Origin: Tritrichomonas musculus
Taxonomy: Eukaryota > Parabasalia > Tritrichomonadida > Tritrichomonadidae
Direction of reading: 5' to 3'
DNA length: 64,000 nt
Assembly (NCBI GenBank): GCA_039105265.1
Contig: JAPFFF010000029.1
Coordinates: 1,364,001-1,428,000, forward strand
The notes under the pieces: generated by a model
The model's database searches: none
The model's input: the letters and a program-made list of their open reading frames with translations, nothing else
Told to the model about the DNA's origin: nothing
Position numbers and translations under genes: made by a program
Shown here: piece after piece, positions 26,427 through 35,957 of the stretch
How the letters are laid out: every line of letters starts with the position of its first letter
Numbering within the stretch: position 1 is the stretch's first letter

Positions 26427-26831
26427 TTAAAGACCTCTAAACGGAATCGCCTTAGTCGACTTCTTTCTGGAATCTGCTGCCGCTTGTGCTGTCGTCGATC
26501 CGCTTGGCTTCAATTCCCCGCGAGCGAACTGCTCACTGATCTTCACGATCTTATCCGTAACGGAACCTTTCGGCATGTGACTGAAGATGTTGGCACCTGC
26601 TGATGTGATAGCCCCTAATGTCGGATTGAATGCAGTCGCGAAAGGAGTGATCGCATGTAACATGGTACCGACGGCCTTAGGATTACTCATCGCGTAGTTC
26701 TTGGCGCCGATAAGCCCTTTCTTGGTAGCACTCCAGACTCTATGAGCGACGTTCTTTGCACCGATAAGTCCTTGATGGACATCGTTCTTCAGGCGATTCC
26801 AACCGTTAGTGATGAAGCTCTTGAACCCCAT
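26427..26831 (-). CDS. Putative pVI-like membrane-active minor virion protein, 134 aa
   Basis: A 134-residue protein with an amphipathic N-terminus (MGFKSFITNGWNRLKNDV), a twofold repeated GLIGAKN unit (about 22-28 and 39-45), a Gly/Ala-rich hydrophobic middle (about 55-85) and a basic C-terminus. Adenovirus protein VI and similar small proteins of related viruses have this build: an amphipathic helix that disrupts membranes on entry. No sequence identity is claimed. The ATG follows GTATTTTTGTTTCACATAAA, so it shares the late-type start signature with the capsid gene. Confidence 0.5.
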   Translation of the reverse strand: MGFKSFITNGWNRLKNDVHQGLIGAKNVAHRVWSATKKGLIGAKNYAMSNPKAVGTMLHAITPFATAFNPTLGAITSAGANIFSHMPKGSVTDKIVKISEQFARGELKPSGSTTAQAAADSRKKSTKAIPFRGL

Positions 26832-26860
26832 GGTTTATGTGAAACAAAAATACATCGGGT

Positions 26861-27742
26861 TTACTCTTCGAAGTGTGCTTCGTTGGCAACGATGTTGATG
26901 ATGAATCGGTCATGCTGACCCTTATGGTTAAGGTATTCGGATGTCGTCGACTTGATATCGAGATTGTTTGGTGTCTGTTGAAGCATCGCTGTGAAGTCTT
27001 CTTTACTGAAACCGCTGTAACAGATGATGTCTGTGGCTAACCTCTTAACGTTGAGATGAACGAAGCGGAGCGTCTGAACAGCTATGATGCAGGTTAGGTT
27101 GAAGTGTCTCGTCTTGGTGAGTAGTCGACAGAGTTCGCTGTTACCGTTCTTGAGTAACGGAGATCCAGCAGCGTCATCGAGAACGAGCAACGTGTTGTAA
27201 GGGTACGAAGCGGTCTGGTACTGAACGAGCTTACTCGCTATATAGGCGATTCTGTCTTCGATCTCGTTTAACGAATGCTTGGAGATGATTCTCGCCATCT
27301 CTTCATTCGCTTCGGCCATCTTAGATAGGACGTGCTTCACCATTGCATAGTATTTGAGTTTCCGTCTGAGATGTCGTTTGAGGTATGGAAGAAGGTCGTC
27401 TTCTTTGACGTACTCGATAGGGGTCTTCACGTTCTTGGATAACACTTCAGCGGTCTTATCGAGCTTCCCTGACGTCGAGCAGAAGATGATCTTACTGTAA
27501 TACCCGCATTCGCGGCTAGACCCTTTGGGATAAGGTTTCTTGAATAGACGTTCCGTTATCATGATGTGACGCCATATCCAGAACGATTTACCTGCTCCCA
27601 TCTTACCGATAAGGAAGTAGATACCGTTTGTCGAAAATGGGTATTCAGGAGCGAGGGGCTTAATCAATGCCATCTCGATGTCCCGTTGGTTCTTCCGTAA
27701 CGAATCTTCGATAAGCTCTTCAACCTTCTTGATCTCACTCAT
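26861..27742 (-). CDS. Genome-packaging ATPase (FtsK/HerA-type), 293 aa
   Basis: A P-loop ATPase, 293 residues, with Walker A GKMGAGKS at 46-53 and Walker B LLVLDD at 185-190, and a Gln-containing sensor (IAVQTLR) downstream. This is the A32-like packaging ATPase that pumps DNA into capsids in adenovirus-like, virophage and Polinton systems, and is one of the core Polinton genes. It lies 10 bp from the integrase gene on the same strand and starts in GTAAATGAG context without a T-run, which suggests joint transcription with integrase and the 477-aa gene upstream. Confidence 0.93.
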   Translation of the reverse strand: MSEIKKVEELIEDSLRKNQRDIEMALIKPLAPEYPFSTNGIYFLIGKMGAGKSFWIWRHIMITERLFKKPYPKGSSRECGYYSKIIFCSTSGKLDKTAEVLSKNVKTPIEYVKEDDLLPYLKRHLRRKLKYYAMVKHVLSKMAEANEEMARIISKHSLNEIEDRIAYIASKLVQYQTASYPYNTLLVLDDAAGSPLLKNGNSELCRLLTKTRHFNLTCIIAVQTLRFVHLNVKRLATDIICYSGFSKEDFTAMLQQTPNNLDIKSTTSEYLNHKGQHDRFIINIVANEAHFEE

Positions 27743-27752
27743 TTACGAGACG

Positions 27753-28853
27753 TTAAATGAACTTCCTTATCTGATCGGGAATCCGTTTTCGGTTAACCCA
27801 GTACTGACGCTCCATAGTCGATAATTTCGTTGGATGACCTTCCCGCATGTTCTTCGCTTTGATGGTGTCTGTCACGTCGGAATCCTCGTACGTAATCGTG
27901 TAGGTGTCTCGTTTCTGATTATACGATCGAATCTCCTTAACGATACCGCGTTTGCCGTTCTTAATGGTCGTCGCTAACGGAACGTTCTTAGCAGCCTTCA
28001 CGAGCCTATATCCCGGTAGAGTATCCACGGAACCATCGCTAGAACGGATCACGAATTGGTTGCCGCCTTTGGAGTCGACGATGTAGGACTGCTTAGATAA
28101 ATTGGAACGGTGCTTCGTTAACGGACTCTTATCGAGAACTACCCTGACGAAGTCGCCAGGTTCGAACTTGTATGGACTCTCCTGATGACTCATCTTATCG
28201 ATATACTCCAACTCATCTTCTTCGGTAATGTCGTTAGGGGACTTGTAATCGAGAGATCGGTGAGGCATGTCGTTATAGGACTCCACTAAGGATAGCACAT
28301 CAGCGGAAGGTTCGTTAGCTTTCATGTCACGAATGGTCCTCATGAATCGATTGATGATACCGAGTTTGTTATGGTCATTATCCGTTGTGGTTGTATAGAC
28401 GATGTCGTGTTCTCTCATGAAGTCGAGGACGGATTTCGATAAATAGGCCGTATCTTCATCGGATTCAATGGACTTACATTCGGGTTCTACCTTAATGAAC
28501 TCGTTTAACGATCTCAGAACTTCCCTGGCTCCCTTACCGTTCATCTCATACGCGTAAGCCTTTCGGGTATTGATGTTGATGAGCATCAAGTAATTGGGGT
28601 TGTCAATGAATGTATCCATCTGGAAGCCATGCCGGATCTTCGAATAGATGTGCATGAATTTGGGCGCTGGAACGTGTTGATCGTGAACGACTCTGTTACT
28701 CAGAAACTCCTTAGCTTCATCGTCAGTAAAGCCATACCTATTAGCGATTCTCTTGAACTTGGATATCGTATTGGTCGGGTACTTGGCATACACTTCATCA
28801 ATGGTCTTGAACTTGACGCGGCTTTGCTTCGCAAAGGTTTCTATGAAACTCAT
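27753..28853 (-). CDS. int: Retroviral-type (RVE) integrase, 366 aa
   Basis: The enzyme that inserts the element. An N-terminal helical part (1-60) precedes the RNase-H-like core with MDTFID (about residue 78), SIESDEDTAYL (about 128) and NDHNKLGIINRFMRTIRD (about 158-175), the Polinton version of the integrase core. Residues about 225-300 form an SH3/chromo-like beta domain (YKFEPGDFVRVVLDK), and the tail is basic. The 5-bp target duplication fits this enzyme class. It is in the middle of a tight three-gene row (10-bp gaps) with the ATPase downstream and the 477-aa protein upstream. Confidence 0.92.
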   Translation of the reverse strand: MSFIETFAKQSRVKFKTIDEVYAKYPTNTISKFKRIANRYGFTDDEAKEFLSNRVVHDQHVPAPKFMHIYSKIRHGFQMDTFIDNPNYLMLININTRKAYAYEMNGKGAREVLRSLNEFIKVEPECKSIESDEDTAYLSKSVLDFMREHDIVYTTTTDNDHNKLGIINRFMRTIRDMKANEPSADVLSLVESYNDMPHRSLDYKSPNDITEEDELEYIDKMSHQESPYKFEPGDFVRVVLDKSPLTKHRSNLSKQSYIVDSKGGNQFVIRSSDGSVDTLPGYRLVKAAKNVPLATTIKNGKRGIVKEIRSYNQKRDTYTITYEDSDVTDTIKAKNMREGHPTKLSTMERQYWVNRKRIPDQIRKFI

Positions 28854-28863
28854 TTACGATGGA

Positions 28864-30297
28864 TTAAGAGTACAGTAGCTTCCGGTTCTGCAGGAACACA
28901 ACATCCATTGTCAGGACCACGTCATTGTTGAAGTTGATCGGGATATTGATATCATCGTTGTCGTAACACTCTATCCAGAACGAATTACCGTTATCGTTGA
29001 TCTTGTAGTACTTGATGTTCTCGAAAGTCTCGTTAGTACATCCGATGATGTTATGGTTCGATTGACTTGCGAATGAGGCAGCTATTCGACAATCCAAATC
29101 GGTTCTGATGTTGTGGAAGTACAGATTCCGATGGTACACGTTGGTGTATCCGACATGGTTTTGATTCGGATTGGGGCCGATGTTCAGGAAGTTTCGTGTA
29201 TCGGAGCCGTGAATGAAGCGTCCTTCGGTGAAGTCTACTTCATGGGTATTACGTAGATACGGGTATATGGAGCTGCGCATCTCAGGCTTGGGTGTCGAAT
29301 AAACCTTCTCATATGAGTCGTCATTGTCTGGGGTGATCAAGTAATCACAATAGTAATCGTTATTGATCAGTATGTTATCGGGCTGCTCGATTATGAGTTG
29401 TTTCATATGCTTGTAGTCCTTGTTGACTATGTTGATGTCGTCACTCGTAACGAAGAACGGAATCGGGTTTTCGAGAAACTCATCACTGCGCAGTATCATC
29501 AAGTCGTAATCGTCGCGAATGGAATTCAATTCAGTCAGCTTTATCACCACTTCGTCATCGTTAGCCTTGATCACCTTAGAACGGATATACTCATATAGAT
29601 TCGTCTTCGATATGCATCTGATCAGCTTATCATGAATGTCGTTCCACGAATCATCTTCGTTAATGGTGAACTGAATCGGAATTCGGAATACGCCGACGTC
29701 TTCGGCTTTCATGGTCGATAACTGGATCTCAGTTATGTTTTCGACCCCCTCGCTGTTCTTCGCCTGAACATAGATGTCGTTGGATTCTTCTGTCGAGAAA
29801 GCATATTTCATGAACTCGTCCACGTCTCCCTTATTCAGGGTTGTCTTCATGATGTCTATTCGTTGAATGTCATTCAGATGATAGAATATCTTACTGTACT
29901 TCTGGTTAGAGGCAGCATTCATTACGGTCTTCAGTGCGGAATTCTCTTCACGACGAAGGAAAGCCCAGAACACTCCAGGAAGATTATCTAATCGTTCATC
30001 CATTAAGTCAATCACATAATCGACCAACCCAGCTTCGTCCCTGTCTTTGAACTCATCCTTCTTGTACTTCCTGATGTAGAGCATGAATCGAACTGTCCTG
30101 CTTTTGCGTTTGAGATGGATGGCTCTGATACCGATAATCTTCTCGTCTACGTTAGAGGTATGCCATTCAGGTGGATACTGAAAATGGATCCTGTTAGGGT
30201 AGACTTCATCTACGATTCCATCTATTGACGAGTTGTACGTCGTTTCAAGTGGTAAATGGGTCTGTTCATTCACTTGGATATCTCTGCGGTAACTCAT
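28864..30297 (-). CDS. Uncharacterised Polinton protein, 477 aa
   Basis: A 477-residue protein opening the right-arm row of genes. The first 100 residues include YPPEWHTSNVDEKIIGIRAI, a middle part (about 200-330) is alpha/beta, and the C-terminal 120 residues (FWIECYDNDDINIPI to MDVVFLQNRKLLYS) read like the last strands of a beta-sandwich. It could be a second minor capsid or an assembly protein, but I do not recognise it with confidence. ATG follows GTTTTGCTTCTCCTAAATG. The downstream integrase starts 10 bp after its stop. Confidence 0.7.
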   Translation of the reverse strand: MSYRRDIQVNEQTHLPLETTYNSSIDGIVDEVYPNRIHFQYPPEWHTSNVDEKIIGIRAIHLKRKSRTVRFMLYIRKYKKDEFKDRDEAGLVDYVIDLMDERLDNLPGVFWAFLRREENSALKTVMNAASNQKYSKIFYHLNDIQRIDIMKTTLNKGDVDEFMKYAFSTEESNDIYVQAKNSEGVENITEIQLSTMKAEDVGVFRIPIQFTINEDDSWNDIHDKLIRCISKTNLYEYIRSKVIKANDDEVVIKLTELNSIRDDYDLMILRSDEFLENPIPFFVTSDDINIVNKDYKHMKQLIIEQPDNILINNDYYCDYLITPDNDDSYEKVYSTPKPEMRSSIYPYLRNTHEVDFTEGRFIHGSDTRNFLNIGPNPNQNHVGYTNVYHRNLYFHNIRTDLDCRIAASFASQSNHNIIGCTNETFENIKYYKINDNGNSFWIECYDNDDINIPINFNNDVVLTMDVVFLQNRKLLYS

Positions 30298-30362
30298 TTA
30301 GGAGAAGCAAAACAGTGGACTTCGATAATCCCGGGGACGGACTCCAAAAATGAAGATCCGAT

Positions 30363-30605
30363 TTAGTCATCCAACACCAATCCGATAATGGTCTTGATGA
30401 CTTCGATCTTTCTGTCCATGCCGATATCGTCGTCGTAGGCTACGTTTAAGAGTCTGTCGAAATCGGATTCGTTTTCAACCTCAACATCGAGCTCTATCTC
30501 ATCACCGAAGTAGTCTTCGATGAATTCGATGATGTTGTTGACTGAATGAACTTCAGAGATGTCGATAGCTTCGAATACATCTTCACTGTCGTAGTAGGCG
30601 TTCAT
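30363..30605 (-). CDS. Small acidic TIR-borne Polinton protein (right copy), 80 aa
   Basis: Second copy of the 80-residue acidic protein of the left TIR (9292-9534), differing at one residue (Asp versus Asn near position 23). Same upstream T-run. Being inside the TIR, it is expected to be kept nearly identical to its partner by gene conversion or replication through the ends. Confidence 0.75.
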   Translation of the reverse strand: MNAYYDSEDVFEAIDISEVHSVNNIIEFIEDYFGDEIELDVEVENESDFDRLLNVAYDDDIGMDRKIEVIKTIIGLVLDD

Positions 30606-30738
30606 CTTATGTGTATGACTACGGGATAAAAAATCGATAGAGAAATCGTTTGAGGCATTTCGGTGTCGGAGGTATCGTAAGTGATAATCCGGGGACGATA
30701 CTCACGCCAAGAACTCCATTTCTGAGACCAAAAATGAT

Positions 30739-31077
30739 TCAACGACAGCGACGCATGTCCGGCAATTCGATCTTGGGCATGTCCCTGATGATATCAAGCA
30801 TTCGATCGTTCACACATAGAGTGTTGTGTCTGGATTCATCCGTCACTAGGTTGAACCTCAATGTATTGTCGACCGTGTGCCCCTTCACTACCTCGACGAG
30901 CTTATCGGTTGCGATGTATCGATATACCTGTCGTTGACTGGGGCTGAAGAAGAAGATTCGTTTACGGAACGTGTGCTTACCGTGAGATACAATACGTTTG
31001 ATATCGTTAGGCATGACCTGATCAGGGACTGCAAGACCGTCGAAGTCGTCATGGTGAATGTAATAGGGAGTACTCAT
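30739..31077 (-). CDS. Small TIR-borne Polinton protein (right copy), 112 aa
   Basis: Second copy of the 112-residue protein encoded at 8820-9158; the translated products are identical. Unknown function. Both copies point inward from the element ends. Confidence 0.75.
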   Translation of the reverse strand: MSTPYYIHHDDFDGLAVPDQVMPNDIKRIVSHGKHTFRKRIFFFSPSQRQVYRYIATDKLVEVVKGHTVDNTLRFNLVTDESRHNTLCVNDRMLDIIRDMPKIELPDMRRCR

Positions 31078-31357
31078 TTGCGGTGAGGCTAAAAAGATGT
31101 CTCTATAACGAAATCCCTAGTGTTTCCAACAGCTGTTGGAGCAGTGGAGATGGCTGTGATTGGGAAACTCGTTTAGAGGTCCGTAACTGTCGTTTTTTGG
31201 GTGATTTGAGCTTCTCGGGAGGTGTTGAGGGTGGGGAGTTGACGGAATGCCCGTAATGGGCCTCTGGAGGGCCGTTAAGGAGGTCTCAGACGACCTTCAA
31301 AACCGGTAAGTGGGGGCGAAAGGGCTTGTCCCTGTAGCCCCCCTTAACCACTCTACT

Positions 31358-31362
31358 CAACC
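31358..31362. repeat. Right target-site duplication (CAACC)
   Basis: Matches 8535-8539 exactly. Host AT-rich DNA resumes after it. Confidence 0.8.
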
Positions 31363-33182
31363 AATCGATCGGACATTTTTTTCTCCTTTAAAGTATCTCA
31401 TAATTTTTTTGTTTTTTTGAAAAATGATAACTAATCTCTTTTCCTGTTGATTATTTATCAGTTTGATTATTCTCAGGTAGTCATTTCGAGATTGGCCATT
31501 CTTTAATAGCAATTCTCTGATAGTAATTTTGAGTTTAATTATACTCAGGTAGTAATTCCACTGTTATTTATTCTCAAATAATCATTTTCAGATAGATATT
31601 CTTAGATTGTTAAAAAAATTGTCTAAATAAAAAAAGATAAGTTTGATTAATACTGATTGTCCAGAAAAAAGTTACCCAAAAATTTTTGACTAGAAGATGG
31701 GAATCGAACCTGTGACCCCCAAAAAACATAGTCCAAGAACAAAAATAGTTTATCTTTTAAAAATTCAAAAAGTTATAGCATATTATCAAAAAGTTTAACT
31801 TTTAAAAATCACATAGAAAATTTTAAATTAAATACATTCAAAAAAATTGTGTAAGAGATGAACATTATTTTATGAAGTTTAAATTATTAAAGTATTTTTA
31901 AACCAATTATATAAAATATTATTTTATTCAAAAATAATTTTTTAATTATTATTTTTTGTATAATTCAAAAGCTAAAGTATAAAACAATAAGAAAGAACAA
32001 TAATATTTTTGAGGTAGTTCAATGAAAATATTGAATGTTCTGTCCGTGTTTGAGTCAAATGGACATTTTTGGACATTTTGGACAGTGTAAAGTTTTCAAA
32101 ATATAACGAGAAAATTTTCCTGTCCATTGGATATTTTTTAAAACTTTTTGAATGAAATCCGTTTGGACAGAAAAGCCCAGGAAATCATTAATACTTGGTA
32201 AAATTGAAATAAATATTTTTATGCCAAATAAATTGAGAGAAAAAATAAAGGACTGTCATTGGAAAAAAGTTTAATCATAACCGTAAACCGTCCGGTTAAT
32301 TTCCGTCCTAAAAATTTATTGACAAAATTTTAAGTCTTATTTTACTCTTAATTGAGAACACAACGGTTTTCCACTTTAAAAATATATTATGAAGGTTGAC
32401 GAAAAGATCGATCAAGAAGAAGACATTAATAATGGAGTTGAGGATGAACTTTTTATTGAAGGTCAGGATAATGATGGAAATGGCAATAACATAATTCAAC
32501 CAATAATTGTTGTTAATGGTAATATAATTATTCTTCAAGATGAAGACGAAAATGACACATTTGCACAGTTACAATTCGAGCACAACCAAATATTAAGCGA
32601 ACAATTAGGAGATGCTCTTGACCAAGCTAGTCTCTTTTCAATATCAGAAGTATTAATATAATATAATATTAGATTAGAATTCCAAAAAAGGAAAAAAATA
32701 GATTGACCAATTCAATTTACTTTGTTTTTCCTCCCTCAAATTTATACTCTATTAAGTATGAGTAAATCAAACTTATTTTATAACATATAAATCCAAGATT
32801 TTGTTTTATTTTATTAACTTTTTGTTTAAGTCTTCATGAGTGTGCTTTTTTTTGAAATATTTAACCCAAAATAACGTTCATTAATAGTATTTGGAGTGAT
32901 ATCTTTCATGCAGACAAACCACAGCCTTTAACGTTATTTGGTTACATAAGTATCTAAGGAGTTTTCAAAATTACAGAAGTGCTTTATTTTGAGGCGTTTG
33001 TTGGTTAGGATTTTTTGGGGAGAGAAGCATATTGAATACTTTACATCCAAAATCAAACTGTTTTTAACTGTAAAATTCAATTAAAAATATCACTATTAAA
33101 AAGTTGAACAAAGAAAAATTTATTGAAAAAACCAAAAAAGGAGTTCTAGAAAAAAAATTTATATTAAAATGAACAAATAAAC
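31363..33182. other. AT-rich region right of the Polinton, no secure gene
   Basis: At 31440-31610 a degenerate tandem of units like ATTCTCAGGTAGTCATTTC is visible. At about 31690-31715 the minus strand has GGTTCGATTCC, a perfect RNA polymerase III B-box look-alike, but no tRNA body around it. At 32040-32170 the words TGGACATTTT and TTTTGGACAG recur. At 32389-32661 a 90-codon plus-strand frame encodes an acidic, Asn/Asp-rich peptide beginning MKVDEKIDQEED; it may be a small gene but nothing supports it beyond its ATG. Confidence 0.5.
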
Positions 33183-33482
33183 GTGAAAGGATTTGGTGTT
33201 TATGTTAACAAAAACAATATTTCAGTTGCAAGTTGTATTAAACAATCAAACTTTGGAACAAATCCATGTTTGATTTATCAAATCTGAAGATATCTTCATT
33301 GATATTGTCAGATACGTTCGAATTAATGGCTGAGTTGAACTGACACCAGAGATGCTGATCTATGCAATTTACATTAAAAATTCAGAGTTGATTTATACTG
33401 AATTTTGAGACCATAAAGAAACCGTTGAACTACAATTAAAACAAGAAGTAATTTGACATCAATATCAAATCTTAAAAGATAA
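33183..33482 (+). pseudogene. Relic of a DUF3447-type ankyrin gene
   Basis: Host gene remnant. Two reading segments in nearby frames resemble the intact ankyrin/BspA-like protein at 58425-60005: GFGVYVNKNNIS...GTNPCLIYQI parallels DEFIIYVNQKCIS...ETNSYLINKS, and RYVRING.VELTPEMLIYAI parallels QYLRLNNVQLTPSLWGYAI. Frame changes and in-frame stops make it non-functional. Length about 300 bp; start and end of the original gene are gone. Confidence 0.6.
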
Positions 33483-33556
33483 AAAAAATATTTTAGTAAA
33501 TATGTAATCAATTGCCAAATTAAATAGTTTTTATTATTTATAATATAAAAGTATCG

Positions 33557-34552
33557 TTAGTCAATTTTTTCATTATCTGGAAGCTGTTGTTCGTAAGTTC
33601 TCCGTTGATTGCACTCTTCTCCTTCAACAAGATTCAGTCGGAACCATGGATGATCAAGCGCTTGTGCGGCTGTGTATCTACCTGTTGGGTCAATTTCGAA
33701 AAGATGAGTCATCAAGTCTATCGCTTCATTTGACACAACCGTCTCAGGATTATCAAAGTTGAGATCATCAAATTGGCCTTGTACGTAAAATGGGAAATGC
33801 ATGTATATGAGAGCATACATAACAACACTTGCTGCCCAAATATCAATTTTATTAGTACCTATGTGTTAGTAATTAAAACAATAACAGACCAAATAACCTT
33901 TCAATTTTTTTGAAATCAAAATTTAAAGATTAAAATGGATTTAAAATTACATACATTCTTTGGTAGCATCATACTTTTCTGGAGCATGATAATTGTCAGT
34001 TCCTCGATTCTTAGAAGCGATTTTACTAACAAATTCTAAATCTCCTAAAACAATTGTTGAAGTTATTGTCGTGCCCATTATAAATATGTTTTCCAGCTTG
34101 ACATCATGATGTGTTAGATTAAGTCCGTGAAGATGTTCAAGAGCTGAAAATAGTGATTTCATAACATGTCTTATATCAGATTCATTCATCGGGTCATGAG
34201 AACTAACATATTCGTAAAGATCTCCACCATCAGCTTTAGGCATAACAATACCACAGTAATTATCAGTTTTGAAAAAATGTTTTGCTCCCATAAGATTACT
34301 GTGTGAGCATTCTTTCATTATATTATATTCATTTTCAAGAGACGAGTGATTACAAAATTTGATTACCACATTCTGGCCATCTTGCTTATCATGGGCAAAG
34401 TATATTAAATTTCTCATCTCTATTGACTCTGGTAAATAATTTTTAAGATCGTAATCTATTAATGGCGGTTGGTTTTTTGTTTCAATTATCTTCTTGTTGA
34501 TATCTAAATTTCTATCTTTGTTGCTAAGTTTTTTGGGCCTAGAAGCACACAT
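33557..34552 (-). CDS. Kinase-like protein with one spliceosomal intron, 299 aa
   Basis: Two exons (34552-33955 and 33858-33557) total 900 nt and join in frame across a 96-nt intron within the codon for Cys after DATKE. The product has the kinase order: VVIK (ATP-binding Lys) near residue 59, HHDVKLEN instead of the usual HRDLKxxN, GDLEF in the DFG position, an intact APE in the activation segment, then TNKIDIWAASVVMYAL of the C-lobe and a canonical end (ALDHPWF). The glycine loop is weak. It most resembles CAMK-type host kinases; altered HRD and DFG mean reduced or no activity is possible. Start at 34552 gives MCASRPKK; the frame is open upstream, with another ATG at 34636, so the 5' end is uncertain. 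Confidence 0.8.
33859..33954 (-). other. Spliceosomal intron, 96 nt
   Basis: The minus strand reads GTATGT at the 5' end and ACTAACACATAG at the 3' end, the fused branch-point/3' splice site known from Trichomonas introns. Removing it restores a continuous kinase domain in frame. Few trichomonad genes contain introns. Confidence 0.92.
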
Positions 34553-34613
34553 TATCTTAAAATTCAATGGTTTATAAAAATTTATTTTATTCCGAACTTG
34601 AAATGTGATATAA

Positions 34614-35800
34614 AATAAAAAAATACAACACATATTTGAAAAAGAAATAGAAGGTGGACTTAGAATCAAAATTAATCAGAAAGACAATACTTCTTTGGTT
34701 ATTGAATCTACAAAAGCTACAGGCACTATTTTTATTCCACATTTTGTTGAACATGAAAATCAAAATTACAAAATAATCGCCATTGGACAAAATGCATTCA
34801 AAAATTGTTATATTGACACATTAAAATTCGCCGAAGACTCAGGACTTGAAGCATTTGAAAACAATTGCTTTAATTGTGTACATATCAAGTGACTCGAAAT
34901 TCCAAGCGAGCGCCAAGAACCTGCAGGACGATTGGTGCAACATTCTCTATGAATTAACTGAAATCGAAATATCACCAAAGAACGACCATTTTATTTTTTA
35001 CAATAAAGATTTTCTTCTTGGAGCATCGAATCGAGTGACAATTTTAACGTTCTCCACTTTTCACGATCTGACATTGAAGAAGCATTGACTCCACCCCAAA
35101 TCACACGCATCAAGACAAACTCATTTGGTTACCATGATAAGCTGAAAACAGTCAAATGCTCAACATTCTCAGAGCTCAAGTGCATTGAAAGTTTCGCATT
35201 CAATTACAGCAGCATCGAGAGTCTGTCGCTGCCTGCAAGTGTCGAACAGATTGCCAGCCGTTGTTTTTCAAATACTCCTAATCTTCGAAATGTAGAAATT
35301 TCATCAGAAAACAAATTTTTCAAGTTTTTAAATGACAAATGCATCGTGAAGGAGAGAAAGATTGGAAGTGGAATCTTCGATGTCATCATCTTTGCAGCGC
35401 GTGACATAGAGAGCATCAGCATCCCTTCTCACATTAAAGAGATCAGCAATAATTCCTTTAATCGTTGTGGACGTTTGGAAAAGATCATATTTGAATCAAA
35501 CTCATCAGTCGAGTCAATCGAATCATTTGCATTCTACGAAATTCCAGGGACAGAGAAACTCGTCCTTCCGGCCTCATTGAAAAAGACAGACTACTGCTCA
35601 TTTTCTAGCACTAGAAGTATGAAATCCGTCGAATTCCTTGGAAGATCCGTCAGAATCGGAAACTGTTGCTTCTCTTTATGCCTAAATTTGTCACCTTTGA
35701 CTGTGGCCCAATGACTTGCATTCCAAATGATGTGAAGGATTTTCACTTTTTGAATGAGACTCAGGAAAGACTAACTATATTTGAGTTGATCTTTTATATG
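34614..35800 (+). pseudogene. BspA-like leucine-rich-repeat gene, decayed
   Basis: Host gene family of surface LRR_5 proteins. Segments in at least three frames: 34614-34892 has the usual opening (STKATGTIFIPHFVEHENQN then IGQNAFKNC), 34846-35088 continues without clear repeats, and 35085-35714 has about five LRR_5 repeats (SIESLSLPASVEQIASRCFS, SISIPSHIKEISNNSFNRCG, KLVLPASLKKTDYCSFSSTR). The first segment has no ATG, only a TTG at 34695. Frame changes lie between the segments, so it is broken by at least two. BspA-like proteins are thought to act in adhesion. It is divergent from, and overlaps the 5' end of, the kinase-like gene. Confidence 0.75.
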
Positions 35801-35957
35801 TTCAGTATAATCAGAAATACAACACTATGTGTTTAGCTGGAATATGAATTTATTTTATTATAATTATTATAATTATTTTGGAGGTACTTTTTAATAATTT
35901 TTATTGATAATGTTTTATAATTAAATATATTCTATTTATGTAACTTTTTTTTTTTAG

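Larger units (their letters stand above)
8540..31357. mobile_element. Polinton (Maverick) element, nearly complete
   Basis: The element is 22,818 bp long, begins with AG, ends with CT, and has 1,015-bp terminal inverted repeats and a CAACC target duplication. It carries the family's diagnostic set: protein-primed DNA polymerase B, retroviral-type integrase, FtsK/HerA-like packaging ATPase and double jelly-roll major capsid protein, plus a minor-capsid region, two fibre-like proteins and small proteins. It is strikingly GC-richer than the host DNA on both sides, and its genes are closely packed. About five mismatches separate the two TIRs, so the insertion is probably recent. It looks close to whole, with about one gene that reads as interrupted. 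I do not recognise the adenain/Ulp1-like protease found in many Polintons. It most resembles the Polintons known to be abundant in trichomonads. Confidence 0.96.
30343..31357 (-). repeat. Right terminal inverted repeat, 1,015 bp
   Basis: Inverted partner of 8540-9554 with about five mismatches and no indels. It ends in ...CACTCTACT, directly followed by the CAACC target duplication at 31358-31362. Confidence 0.95.

Noticed and set aside
8540-31357. Adenain/Ulp1-like maturation protease
   Set aside because: I looked for its His-Asp/Glu-Gln-Cys pattern in all element frames and saw none; only the OTU-like segment of the polymerase remains as a protease candidate.
31690-31718. tRNA-like T arm on the minus strand (GGTTCGATTCC)
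   Set aside because: No acceptor, D arm or anticodon arm can be formed with the surrounding bases; only a B-box look-alike.
32389-32661. 90-codon acidic plus-strand frame
   Set aside because: Asn/Asp-rich, no recognisable domain, no initiator; not listed as a gene.
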